DNA from: Firmicutes bacterium CAG:449
Lineage (GTDB): Bacteria > Bacillota_I > Bacilli_A > RFN20 > CAG-449
Length of the DNA stretch: 11,133 nucleotides
Direction: 5' to 3'
Assembly: GCA_000432895.1 (NCBI GenBank)
Contig: FR889449.1
Span: forward strand, 4,866-15,998
Part shown: positions 1-6,398 of the stretch, one piece after another
Numbering within the stretch: position 1 is the stretch's first letter
How the letters are laid out: each line of letters opens with the position of its first letter
Made by a program: the position numbers and the translations under genes
Notes under the pieces: generated by a model
The model's input: only the letters and a program-made list of their open reading frames with translations
Database searches by the model: none
What the model was told of the DNA's origin: nothing

Positions 1-2363
1 ATAGAAAGATATATTTCTTTCTTTTGTAATCTTTCTGCAAGTTCATCAATAAATTTCTTGCTAATTTTATTAACAACAGAATTATCAAGTGAATTGAAGA
101 AAATAATATCATCGATACGATTAAGAAATTCAGGTTTGAAGTGTTGATTTAATTCTTCTCTGACAGCTTTTCTATTTTCTTCTGTATTACCTTTTAAAAG
201 ATATTCAGAACCAATATTACTTGTCATAATAAGAATTGTATTTTTGAAATCAACTACTCTTCCTTGTGAGTCGGTTAATCTACCATCATCAAGTACTTGT
301 AATAAAATGTTAAATACATCTGGATGAGCTTTTTCGATTTCATCGAGTAAGACTATTGAATAAGGTTTTCTTCTTACAGCTTCAGTAAGTTGTCCACCTT
401 CTTCATAGCCAACATATCCTGGTGGGGCACCTACTAATCTAGAGACCGAGAATTTTTCCATATACTCAGACATATCAATTCTAACCATTTGTTGTTCAGA
501 ATCAAATAAGTTAAGGGCTAATGATTTAGCAACTTCAGTTTTACCAACCCCAGTTGGACCTAAGAAAAGGAAACTACCGAGTGGTCTATTTTCATCATTA
601 ACACCAGCTCTTGAACGAATAATTGCATTAGTAACTTTTTCAAGAGCTTCATCTTGACCAATTACTCGTTTTTCAAGATTTTCTTTTAATGATAATAATT
701 TAGCGGATTCACTAGATTTTAATCTATTAACTGGTATACCAGTCCATTTAGATACAACATTAGCAATATCTTCTTGCTTTACAACTTCATCAAGCATTCT
801 TCCATCTTTTTCTTTAGCTTCAATTTCTTTAATGCTCTTTTCTAAATCAGGAATTGTTTTATATTGAAGTCGAGCAGCTATTTCATAATTAGCATCAGCA
901 AAAGCTTTTTGTAAATCAAGTTTTGCTTTTTCTAAGTCTGCTTTTAAAGTTTTTGATTTTCCAAGTTCTTCTTTCTCTTGTAACCATTTTGCTTTTAACT
1001 CAGTTTGTTTTGCTTTTAATTCAGCAAGTTGTTTATCAAGTTTAACTAATGTTTGTTTAGCATATTCAGTGTCTTCGTTATGCAAAGAAACTTTTTCAAT
1101 TTCAAGTTGAGATACTTGACGATTTATTTCATCTAGTTCAACTGGCATTGAATCAATTTGCATTCTAACGGCTGCACAAGCTTCATCAACTAAGTCAATG
1201 GCTTTATCTGGTAAGAATCGATCTGGAATATATCTTTTTGATAAAACAGCAGCCGAAACTAGAGCTTCATCAAGAATTTTTACACCATGATGAGATTCAT
1301 ATCTTTCTTTTAATCCTCTTAAAATTGAAATGGTATCATCAAGAGTAGATTCATCAACCATAACTTTTTGCATACGTCTTTCAAATGCAGGATCTTTTTC
1401 AATATATTTACGGTATTCATCAAGAGTTGTTGCACCTATACAATGAATTTCACCTCTTGCTAACATAGGTTTTAATAAGTTAGCAGCATCCATTGCTCCA
1501 TCAGTTTTCCCTGCACCAATTAAAGTATGGATTTCATCAATGAACATAATAATTTGTCCATTTGATTTAATGACTTCGTTTAAGGTAGCTTTTAATCTTT
1601 CCTCAAATTCACCACGATATTTAGCACCGGCAATTAAAGCACCTAAATCGAGTTCAAATATAGTTTTATTCTTTAATGAAAAAGGAACATCCTGTTTAAA
1701 TATACGCCATGCTAAACCTTCAACAATAGCAGTTTTACCTACACCAGGTTCACCAATTAACACAGGGTTGTTTTTTGTTTTTCTTGATAAAATTTGTATT
1801 ACACGACGGATTTCTTCGTCTCGACCAATAACCGGATCAATTTTACCTTTAGCGACTTCTTCAATTAAATCACGGCCATATTTTTTGAGGACTTCGTATT
1901 TGTTTTCTGGATTTTGATCTTCCACAGTATTACCTCCTCTTATTTGCTTTATCGCACTTACAAAATTTTCTTTTGTAAAATTAAATACTTTCTTTAATGA
2001 ATTAACAATGGAGTGTTTATTATCAAAAAGTGATAAGAGTAAATGCTCAACACTAATATAAGAATCATGATATTCTTTTTGATATTTGCTAGCATTGTTA
2101 AGTAAATAGTTAAAATCTGTTGATGCAAATGGTTCATTATTAGAATTTGATTGAACTTTATTCTTAATAAAATCATCAACAATATCACTAACTTGTTTAA
2201 TGTTGATGTTTTCTTTTAAACAAATGTTTTTAAATAATGAATCGTTATCATCAAGTAAAGCTTTTAATAAATGTGGAACATCAACATCAGGACTATTATT
2301 TTCTTTTGCGATATTAACAGCATTATTAATTGCTAGAGCGACTTTCTCAGTTACATTATCCAT
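1..2363 (-). CDS. clpB: ATP-dependent disaggregase ClpB, 3' end outside window
   Basis: ClpB is a cytosolic hexameric AAA+ chaperone that works with DnaK to pull proteins out of aggregates. The first 787 codons are present of a usual ~860; the C-terminal D2 small domain is cut off by the window edge. Visible parts are a divergent Clp N-domain (about 1-145), NBD1 with Walker A GEPGVGKT at 204-211 and Walker B IMFIDEIHTL, the long coiled-coil middle domain that separates ClpB from ClpA/ClpC (about 400-520), and NBD2 with GPTGVGKTE from 602 and VLLDEIEKAHPDV. The start is the ATG at 2363, preceded by AAAGGAGG. No other strong start is nearby, except an internal GTG at codon 147 described separately. 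The gene is transcribed divergently from the SleL-like gene and is controlled by two CIRCE elements. Recognition is secure. Confidence 0.97.
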   Translation of the reverse strand, partial: MDNVTEKVALAINNAVNIAKENNSPDVDVPHLLKALLDDNDSLFKNICLKENINIKQVSDIVDDFIKNKVQSNSNNEPFASTDFNYLLNNASKYQKEYHDSYISVEHLLLSLFDNKHSIVNSLKKVFNFTKENFVSAIKQIRGGNTVEDQNPENKYEVLKKYGRDLIEEVAKGKIDPVIGRDEEIRRVIQILSRKTKNNPVLIGEPGVGKTAIVEGLAWRIFKQDVPFSLKNKTIFELDLGALIAGAKYRGEFEERLKATLNEVIKSNGQIIMFIDEIHTLIGAGKTDGAMDAANLLKPMLARGEIHCIGATTLDEYRKYIEKDPAFERRMQKVMVDESTLDDTISILRGLKERYESHHGVKILDEALVSAAVLSKRYIPDRFLPDKAIDLVDEACAAVRMQIDSMPVELDEINRQVSQLEIEKVSLHNEDTEYAKQTLVKLDKQLAELKAKQTELKAKWLQEKEELGKSKTLKADLEKAKLDLQKAFADANYEIAARLQYKTIPDLEKSIKEIEAKEKDGRMLDEVVKQEDIANVVSKWTGIPVNRLKSSESAKLLSLKENLEKRVIGQDEALEKVTNAIIRSRAGVNDENRPLGSFLFLGPTGVGKTEVAKSLALNLFDSEQQMVRIDMSEYMEKFSVSRLVGAPPGYVGYEEGGQLTEAVRRKPYSIVLLDEIEKAHPDVFNILLQVLDDGRLTDSQGRVVDFKNTILIMTSNIGSEYLLKGNTEENRKAVREELNQHFKPEFLNRIDDIIFFNSLDNSVVNKISKKFIDELAERLQKKEIYLS
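1923..1940 (-). promoter_or_regulatory. Internal ribosome binding site and GTG start for short ClpB
   Basis: On the minus strand AGAGGAGGT is followed six bases later by GTG at 1925-1923, in frame as codon 147 of clpB, at the junction of the N-domain and NBD1. In E. coli ClpB a short form lacking the N-domain starts at an internal GTG (Val149). Position and codon match here, and the Shine-Dalgarno is as strong as that of the main start. A dual product is inferred from this. Confidence 0.7.
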
Positions 2364-2378
2364 AAATTTTAACCTCCT

Positions 2379-2405
2379 TTAGCACTCAATATTCCTAAGT
2401 GCTAA
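2379..2405. promoter_or_regulatory. CIRCE operator 1 (HrcA site), proximal to clpB
   Basis: TTAGCACTC, nine bases, then AAGTGCTAA. This fits the CIRCE consensus TTAGCACTC-N9-GAGTGCTAA with one mismatch, in the first base of the right arm. It lies between the promoter and the clpB ribosome binding site. CIRCE is bound by the heat-shock repressor HrcA, so clpB should be induced by heat along with groESL and dnaK. Confidence 0.92.
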
Positions 2406-2409
2406 TTAT

Positions 2410-2437
2410 AGTATAGCACTATTTTTAGCACTGTCAA
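2410..2437 (-). promoter_or_regulatory. clpB sigma-A promoter
   Basis: Read on the minus strand, TTGACA (2437-2432) is followed after 16 bases by TATACT (2415-2410), so transcription should start near 2403. An overlapping TATAAT lies a few bases downstream. The -35 box lies inside the distal CIRCE element and the predicted start lies inside the proximal one, so HrcA binding would block RNA polymerase. Confidence 0.8.
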
Positions 2438-2451
2438 TAGGTAAGTGCTAA
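2425..2451. promoter_or_regulatory. CIRCE operator 2 (HrcA site), distal to clpB
   Basis: TTAGCACTG, nine bases, then AAGTGCTAA. This matches the CIRCE consensus except for the innermost base of each arm. It begins 46 bp after the first CIRCE and covers the -35 box of the clpB promoter. The two sites bracket the promoter, which suggests tight or cooperative HrcA repression. It lies 64 bp from the SleL-like start, so an effect on that gene is possible but not shown. Confidence 0.88.
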
Positions 2452-2514
2452 AAATTTTTAAATTATTTTTTCACTTAAAATAAATTTATGAATATTATGT
2501 TAATGAGGGATAAT

Positions 2515-3624
2515 ATGTTTTTTCATTTTGTAAAAAAAGGCGATAACTTATATGATATATCTCATCAATATAAAGTTGATGAAGATAGAATAATCAAGGA
2601 TAATGGTTTAATTGAACCAAAAAATCTAGTAATAGGACAATGTTTATTAATTGATAATAATAATTTAACTACTAAAATATCAAAATCATTTAATGGATAT
2701 TGTTATGAATTTACTAAAAATGATGTTTTAAAAAAAGAATTACCTTATTTAACTTATTTATCAATTTTTGCTTATAAAGTCAATGAGGATGGTTCTTTAA
2801 ATAGTATTAATGATGAAGAGAAAATTTCTTTAGCCAAAAGATATAATGTTAAGCCAATTATGGTGATTACTAATTCTAAATCTAAAGGTGGTTTTTCACC
2901 TTCATTAGCACATCAAATTATTTCAAATGAAAATATAATGAATAATTTATTTAATAAAATTGATAAAATAATATATCAAAAAGGTTATTATGGATTAAAT
3001 ATTGACTTTGAATATGTTAATACTAATGATAAAGATTTATATATAAGATTTATTAAAAAATTAAGGAATTATTTTAATAATTTATATATTAGTGTTTCTT
3101 TAGCACCTAAATATAGTGATAATCAAAAAGGCTTATTGTATGAAGCACATGATTATGAAAAAATAGGTAAATTAGTTAATAATGTTATTGTTATGACTTA
3201 TGAATGGGGTTATACTTTTGGTCCTGCTATGCCAGTAGCGCCACTTAATGAAGTAGAAAAAGTCATTAAATACGCGACAAGTAAAATAGATAGCAATAAA
3301 ATTATGTTAGGAATACCAAATTATGGTTATGATTTTTTACTACCACATAAAGAAAAACAAAAAGCAAAAAGTATTTCTAATCTTAATGCAATACCTTTAG
3401 CATTTAATAATCATGCAGAAATATTTAGATCATCAGGAAAAACACCATATTTTAAATATAAAGAAAATGTTCAACTTCATGAAGTGCATTTCGATGATCC
3501 ATGTTCATTTGAAGAAAAATTAAATTTAGTTGATAAATATAATCTTTTGGGTGGATCAATTTGGACAATATCAACTTATACACCTTATTTATATAAACTA
3601 ATTGATTATTATTTTAAAAAATAG
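2515..3624 (+). CDS. LysM + GH18 peptidoglycan hydrolase, SleL/YaaH-like
   Basis: Likely an N-acetylglucosaminidase of the spore cortex-lytic SleL/YaaH group, which cuts muramic-delta-lactam peptidoglycan during germination. From the ATG at 2515 the protein is 369 aa. One LysM repeat (about 2-46, HFVKKGDNLYDIS) is followed by a GH18 barrel. The catalytic strand reads GYYGLNIDFEYV with the acid/base Glu at 166 and Asp at 164; the first two Asp of the classical DxxDxDxE motif are Tyr and Asn. MTYEWGYTFGPAMPVAPL (227-244) is typical of this subgroup. There is no signal peptide, as expected for a protein made in the mother cell and bound to the spore. An upstream in-frame ATG at 2488 has no Shine-Dalgarno, while GAGGGA precedes 2515. 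Relatives often carry two LysM repeats; here there is one. The GH18 family is certain and the spore role is inferred. Confidence 0.88.
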   Translation: MFFHFVKKGDNLYDISHQYKVDEDRIIKDNGLIEPKNLVIGQCLLIDNNNLTTKISKSFNGYCYEFTKNDVLKKELPYLTYLSIFAYKVNEDGSLNSINDEEKISLAKRYNVKPIMVITNSKSKGGFSPSLAHQIISNENIMNNLFNKIDKIIYQKGYYGLNIDFEYVNTNDKDLYIRFIKKLRNYFNNLYISVSLAPKYSDNQKGLLYEAHDYEKIGKLVNNVIVMTYEWGYTFGPAMPVAPLNEVEKVIKYATSKIDSNKIMLGIPNYGYDFLLPHKEKQKAKSISNLNAIPLAFNNHAEIFRSSGKTPYFKYKENVQLHEVHFDDPCSFEEKLNLVDKYNLLGGSIWTISTYTPYLYKLIDYYFKK

Positions 3625-3650
3625 ACATTTGAATCTTTTTATTTTATAAT
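3622..3650 (+). promoter_or_regulatory. Promoter of tRNA-Thr
   Basis: TAGACA (3622-3627) is followed after 17 bases by a perfect TATAAT (3645-3650). This puts the transcript start about five bases before the tRNA. The -35 box overlaps the TAG stop codon of the SleL-like gene. Confidence 0.65.
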
Positions 3651-3661
3651 GCAATGTGGAT

Positions 3662-3737
3662 GCCGACTTAGCTCAGCTGGTAGAGCTACTGAATCGTAAT
3701 CAGTGGGTCGTTGGTTCAAATCCGATAGTCGGCACCA
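3662..3737 (+). tRNA. tRNA-Thr (anticodon CGT)
   Basis: A full 76-nt cloverleaf. The acceptor stem is GCCGACT/AGTCGGC, with discriminator A and an encoded CCA. The D-arm contains AGCTCAGCTGGTAGAGC. The anticodon stem ACTGA/TCAGT closes the loop ATCGTAA, so the anticodon is CGT, reading ACG. The T-arm is GTTGG/CCGAT with loop TTCAAAT and two wobble pairs. The acceptor sequence is characteristic of bacterial threonine tRNAs. Everything downstream looks accessory, so this tRNA marks the likely island edge. I see no second copy of its 3' end in the window. Confidence 0.97.
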
Positions 3738-3750
3738 TTTTGAAGACTAG

Positions 3751-3782
3751 CACTAGTATTGTTAAAATACTGGTGTTTTTTT
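3751..3782 (+). terminator. Rho-independent terminator after tRNA-Thr
   Basis: CACTAGTATT and AATACTGGTG form a 10-bp stem with one T-G wobble and a 5-nt loop, followed by seven Ts. Confidence 0.9.
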
Positions 3783-3923
3783 CATTTTATAGGGATATTT
3801 TAACTAATTTTGAATATATTGAAGAATAAGAAGAACAATTTATAATGAAACTTGCACTAAGTGCGATTATAAATATTATTTCTTAGTGGTTTAAAATATT
3901 TCAAATGGTGGTTCAAATATATA
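3783..3923. other. Intergenic stretch between tRNA terminator and recombinase terminator
   Basis: No gene is seen on either strand. The only structure is GCACT-A-AGTGC (3854-3864), flanked at unequal distances by TTTATAAT (3839-3846) and ATTATAAA (3866-3873). This could be an operator, a small RNA hairpin, or a recombinase attachment half. No use can be assigned. Confidence 0.45.
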
Positions 3924-3957
3924 GTAAAAATAATCCCTCTTTATATCAAAGGAGGGA
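3924..3957 (-). terminator. Terminator downstream of the serine recombinase
   Basis: On the minus strand TCCCTCCTTT and AAAGAGGGA pair around GATAT with one bulged C, followed by TTATTTTTAC. It lies ten bases after the last stop codon of the recombinase reading frame (3967). This supports the idea that the region down to 3967 was once part of the recombinase transcription unit. Confidence 0.75.
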
Positions 3958-3966
3958 AGTTAATGA

Positions 3967-4263
3967 TTATTTATTTATATAAATAACGTATTTTGTCTTG
4001 TATTCAGTATGCCTTACAAAATATGAATGTGTGCCTTCAAAATATAACATTGGTTTTTTAGGTACATTAGTCATAACCTCATTACCTATAACAAAATATA
4101 TAAATCCTTTATCTGTAATAACACAATGCTTAAATATATCTTTAAAATTAGAATGTTCTATAGCTTTAGGATCAGTAGGCAAGAAATCTAATTTTATTAA
4201 TATATCATCTATTATCTTTTCTGGCTCTTGAAGTTCTACAAGTTGATGTAGAACTTTATTTTT
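3967..4263 (-). pseudogene. Severed C-terminal segment of the serine recombinase
   Basis: This 98-codon stretch is in the same frame as the recombinase upstream and directly follows its TAA at 4266-4264. It continues the coiled coil (VLHQLVELQEPEKIIDDIL). It then shows the closing block usual at the C-terminus of this family, where a line such as 'FKDIFKHCVITDKGFIYFVI' corresponds to the common 'lFkklvekIiV..~~i~f~f' pattern. It has no ribosome binding site or ATG at its head. An in-frame TTG at codon 4182 could only give a 71-aa fragment. I read it as the natural end of the recombinase, separated by a single AAA-to-TAA change in an A-rich run. The alternative is stop-codon readthrough, for which there is no direct evidence. 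Confidence 0.72.
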
Positions 4264-4265
4264 TT
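4231..4265 (+). repeat. Perfect 10-bp inverted repeat followed by Ts, inside recombinase frame
   Basis: AAGTTCTACA, loop AGTTGA, TGTAGAACTT (4231-4256), then TATTTTTTT on the plus strand. It has the shape of a plus-strand terminator, although no plus-strand gene lies upstream. On the minus strand it forms a hairpin starting eight bases after the recombinase TAA. It codes in frame (KVLHQLVEL), so it may be accidental. Confidence 0.5.
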
Positions 4266-5610
4266 ATTTTAATAATGATTTTAATTGTTCTTTATATTGA
4301 AATGCCATATTAAATTCTAATACATCATCTGATTTATATAATTTTCTATATTGTTTTTCGGTATCTTCAATTCTTAAATTTAGTGTTTCCATTTTCTCTT
4401 GTAATTTACAATAAGAAGTAGAAGTGAATTTTGATAATAAGAAGTCTTTTAAATCGGTTTTATTAGCCTTTAATTGGCCCGTAATTTTGGCTAGAATCGC
4501 GTTTAATTGGTCGACAGGATAATTATCGGCCTCACAGATTTTGCCCGCCATATTCGAGGCACAAATCAAAAATCTATTTGCAGGCTTACCGTTATAATGA
4601 TTTATTTTATGATGAAAATTTGAACCGCAATAAGGACATATAACCCAATTAGCATAAGCACTTAATATATTAGTAGGATTACCATCATTTGCTGTTTTAC
4701 GTCTTACTTTATATTTAATAGCACCTTCATCAATCATTTCTTGAACTTCATTCCATGAATCTCTATCAATAATTGCTGGATGGCCGTTTTCTATTAAATA
4801 TTGATCTTTTTCTCCTAAATTCCTTATTGATTTATGAGTTAAAGGATCTTCAATATATGTTTTTTGTAATAAACAATCTCCTACATATTTTTCATTTCTT
4901 AATATACCTCTAATACCATTTGGACTCCAATTATATACATGCTTATTAGGTATTTTTCTTTCTTTTAAATAATTAGCGATTTTAGCACATCCTAATCCAC
5001 TTAGGTAAAGTCTATAGATTGTTTTGATAATATAAGCTTCACCTTCTTTAATTTGAAGCTTACCATCTTCATCATAATAATATCCTAGCATTTGATTTAC
5101 TGGAATATAATATCTACCTTCACGCATATTTTTATCTACACGCCATTTAACATTATTAGAAGTAGAAACGGCTTCAGCTTCAGCAAATTCTGCATATATT
5201 GTTATCATTTGATCTGATGCTAGATTAATTGAAGAGACATTTTGCTGCTCAAAAAACATTTCAACGCCTATCTTTCTTAATTCTTGAACTATTTCTAAAA
5301 GATTAACTACGTTTCTAGAAAACCTTGATACTGATTTAACTAATATTACATCAATCATTTTATTCCTTGCTAATTCAAGCATCTTATTAAAACCATGTCT
5401 TTTAGATATAGTGGTTCCTGAAATGCCATCATCATAATAAATACCGATGAATTCCCAGTTAGGATTAGCAATAATGAAATCAGCATAATGTTTTATTTGT
5501 TCATCAAGTGAAGTTTCAAGTTCTTCCTTATCATTTGAAATTCTAGCATATGCTGCAACTTTTAATCTTATCCCTGGAGTTATTTTATGAAGAAGCTTTA
5601 TATCATCCAT
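4264..5610 (-). CDS. Large serine recombinase, C-terminally truncated by a stop codon
   Basis: A site-specific DNA recombinase of the resolvase/integrase large serine class, which cuts att sites through a phosphoserine link to integrate, excise or invert DNA. The 448-aa product has the resolvase catalytic domain (about 17-165). It carries the nucleophile Ser25 in AAYARISND and the SVSRFSRN block, followed by the long linker helix. The recombinase DNA-binding domain comes next (about 170-290, GYYYDEDGKLQ, WSPNGIRGILRNEKYVGD). A zinc ribbon follows (CPYCGSNFHH, then LICASNMAGKICEAD) and then a coiled coil. The ATG at 5610 has AGGAGG nine bases upstream. The full frame would run to 3967 (about 546 aa). 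Loss of the C-terminal segment may disturb att-site choice or control of excision rather than catalysis. Bases 4475-4562 are visibly richer in G and C than the rest of the gene. Confidence 0.9.
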   Translation of the reverse strand: MDDIKLLHKITPGIRLKVAAYARISNDKEELETSLDEQIKHYADFIIANPNWEFIGIYYDDGISGTTISKRHGFNKMLELARNKMIDVILVKSVSRFSRNVVNLLEIVQELRKIGVEMFFEQQNVSSINLASDQMITIYAEFAEAEAVSTSNNVKWRVDKNMREGRYYIPVNQMLGYYYDEDGKLQIKEGEAYIIKTIYRLYLSGLGCAKIANYLKERKIPNKHVYNWSPNGIRGILRNEKYVGDCLLQKTYIEDPLTHKSIRNLGEKDQYLIENGHPAIIDRDSWNEVQEMIDEGAIKYKVRRKTANDGNPTNILSAYANWVICPYCGSNFHHKINHYNGKPANRFLICASNMAGKICEADNYPVDQLNAILAKITGQLKANKTDLKDFLLSKFTSTSYCKLQEKMETLNLRIEDTEKQYRKLYKSDDVLEFNMAFQYKEQLKSLLK

Positions 5611-5649
5611 TTATAATAGCCTCCTCATATTGAACTACATAATAATTAA

Positions 5650-5787
5650 TCTTTTAGATATATTGATATAGAATCAATAGATAATGAAAAAAATATAATT
5701 TCAAATTGTAAATATATAAAAACAAGCGAGGCTCCATCACGTGCAACTAGAGAATTATCAGAAGGCGATATTTTATTCTCTTTAGTA
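5650..5787 (+). pseudogene. hsdS remnant (type I restriction specificity subunit fragment)
   Basis: An open stretch of 46 codons with no start of its own. It reads RYIDIESIDNEKNII, then SEAPSRATRELSEGDILFSL. This is the conserved head of an HsdS target recognition domain, where 'yIdissIdn' is followed by 'apSRA.r.vk.GDiLfstVRP'. The match stops after SLV, where VRP should follow. The reading frame continues without a stop into the HEPN ORF. The left end, after a TAA at 5647, abuts the recombinase upstream region. Type I specificity genes are frequent recombination substrates, so this looks like scar from a rearrangement. Too short to be functional. Confidence 0.65.
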
Positions 5788-5817
5788 TATCTATCGATTA
5801 ATTCAAGTATTTTGAAT

Positions 5818-6393
5818 ATGATAATCGCTCATCCTAAATTATCTATTGATTTTTCAAATTATCTTATGTCTATCTGCTCTCATGTTCAAACCAATTATTT
5901 TGATGATCGAATTAATATTTTAAATGAGATTGGTGGAAGTTATGAGATGATTAGTAATCTATATATTCTTTTAACAAAGAAACAAAATGATTCTTTACTG
6001 TATAAAGCACTATGCAATGGCTGTTGTGTTAATTTGTGCGGTACCATTGAAAAAATATTAAGAAATATAATTATAAAAGAAGAATCTGATAATATTTATA
6101 TTGATGAAAGCAAATTAACATTGGGCCAAATATTTAGTAGAAATCATAATTTAATATCAATCTCAAAAGGAATGAAGTATTATTTAAAATATATTTTGCT
6201 TACAGATGAAGAAGCTTCACCAATAAAAGAAAAAAGACCAGGTAAAGACATTAGAAATATGCAAATGCATAATTCTAATGATAAGTATGATAAAACAGGA
6301 TATCAACTTTGTGTTGAATTGTTATATCTAACAATATCTCTTGTGGTTGATTTAGTTGTTATATCACTAGCATCTGAAAATAATGAAGGATAA
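5818..6393 (+). CDS. HEPN-domain protein, putative RNase/toxin of a defence pair
   Basis: About 190 aa, mostly helical. A helix rich in Leu and Cys (LCNGCCVNLCGTIEKILRNI, about 67-86) is followed by KRPGKDIRNMQMHNSN. RNMQMH fits the HEPN catalytic motif R-polar-xxx-H. HEPN domains are metal-independent RNases common in abortive-infection and toxin-antitoxin systems. The C-terminus is a hydrophobic helix. The start is doubtful: the ATG at 5818 and a TTG at 5812 have no Shine-Dalgarno, and the frame is open back into the hsdS remnant at 5650. An ATG at 5947 has GGTGGA nine bases before it and would still give the whole HEPN core (~148 aa). The stop lies five bases before the HNH gene, so the two are probably co-expressed. 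The exact family is not recognised. Confidence 0.65.
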   Translation: MIIAHPKLSIDFSNYLMSICSHVQTNYFDDRINILNEIGGSYEMISNLYILLTKKQNDSLLYKALCNGCCVNLCGTIEKILRNIIIKEESDNIYIDESKLTLGQIFSRNHNLISISKGMKYYLKYILLTDEEASPIKEKRPGKDIRNMQMHNSNDKYDKTGYQLCVELLYLTISLVVDLVVISLASENNEG

Positions 6394-6398
6394 ACGAA

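Noticed and set aside
1540..2382. Open frames opposite clpB at 1540-1917, 1994-2188 and 2200-2382
   Set aside because: They are frame shadows of clpB, which gives a continuous, recognisable ClpB protein through the same bases.
3906..3920. GGTTCAAAT, matching the tRNA-Thr T-loop, as an attachment repeat
   Set aside because: Only about nine bases match and the adjoining tRNA 3' sequence is absent, so it is likely chance. The serine class also does not usually use tRNA ends.
3951..3984. AAGGAGGGA followed by ATG at 3963 on the plus strand, as a start site
   Set aside because: The frame stops after seven codons. The GGAGGG is one arm of the minus-strand terminator.
3998..4231. Plus-strand open frame of 77 codons
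   Set aside because: Antisense to the severed recombinase C-terminus, with no ribosome binding site or similarity.
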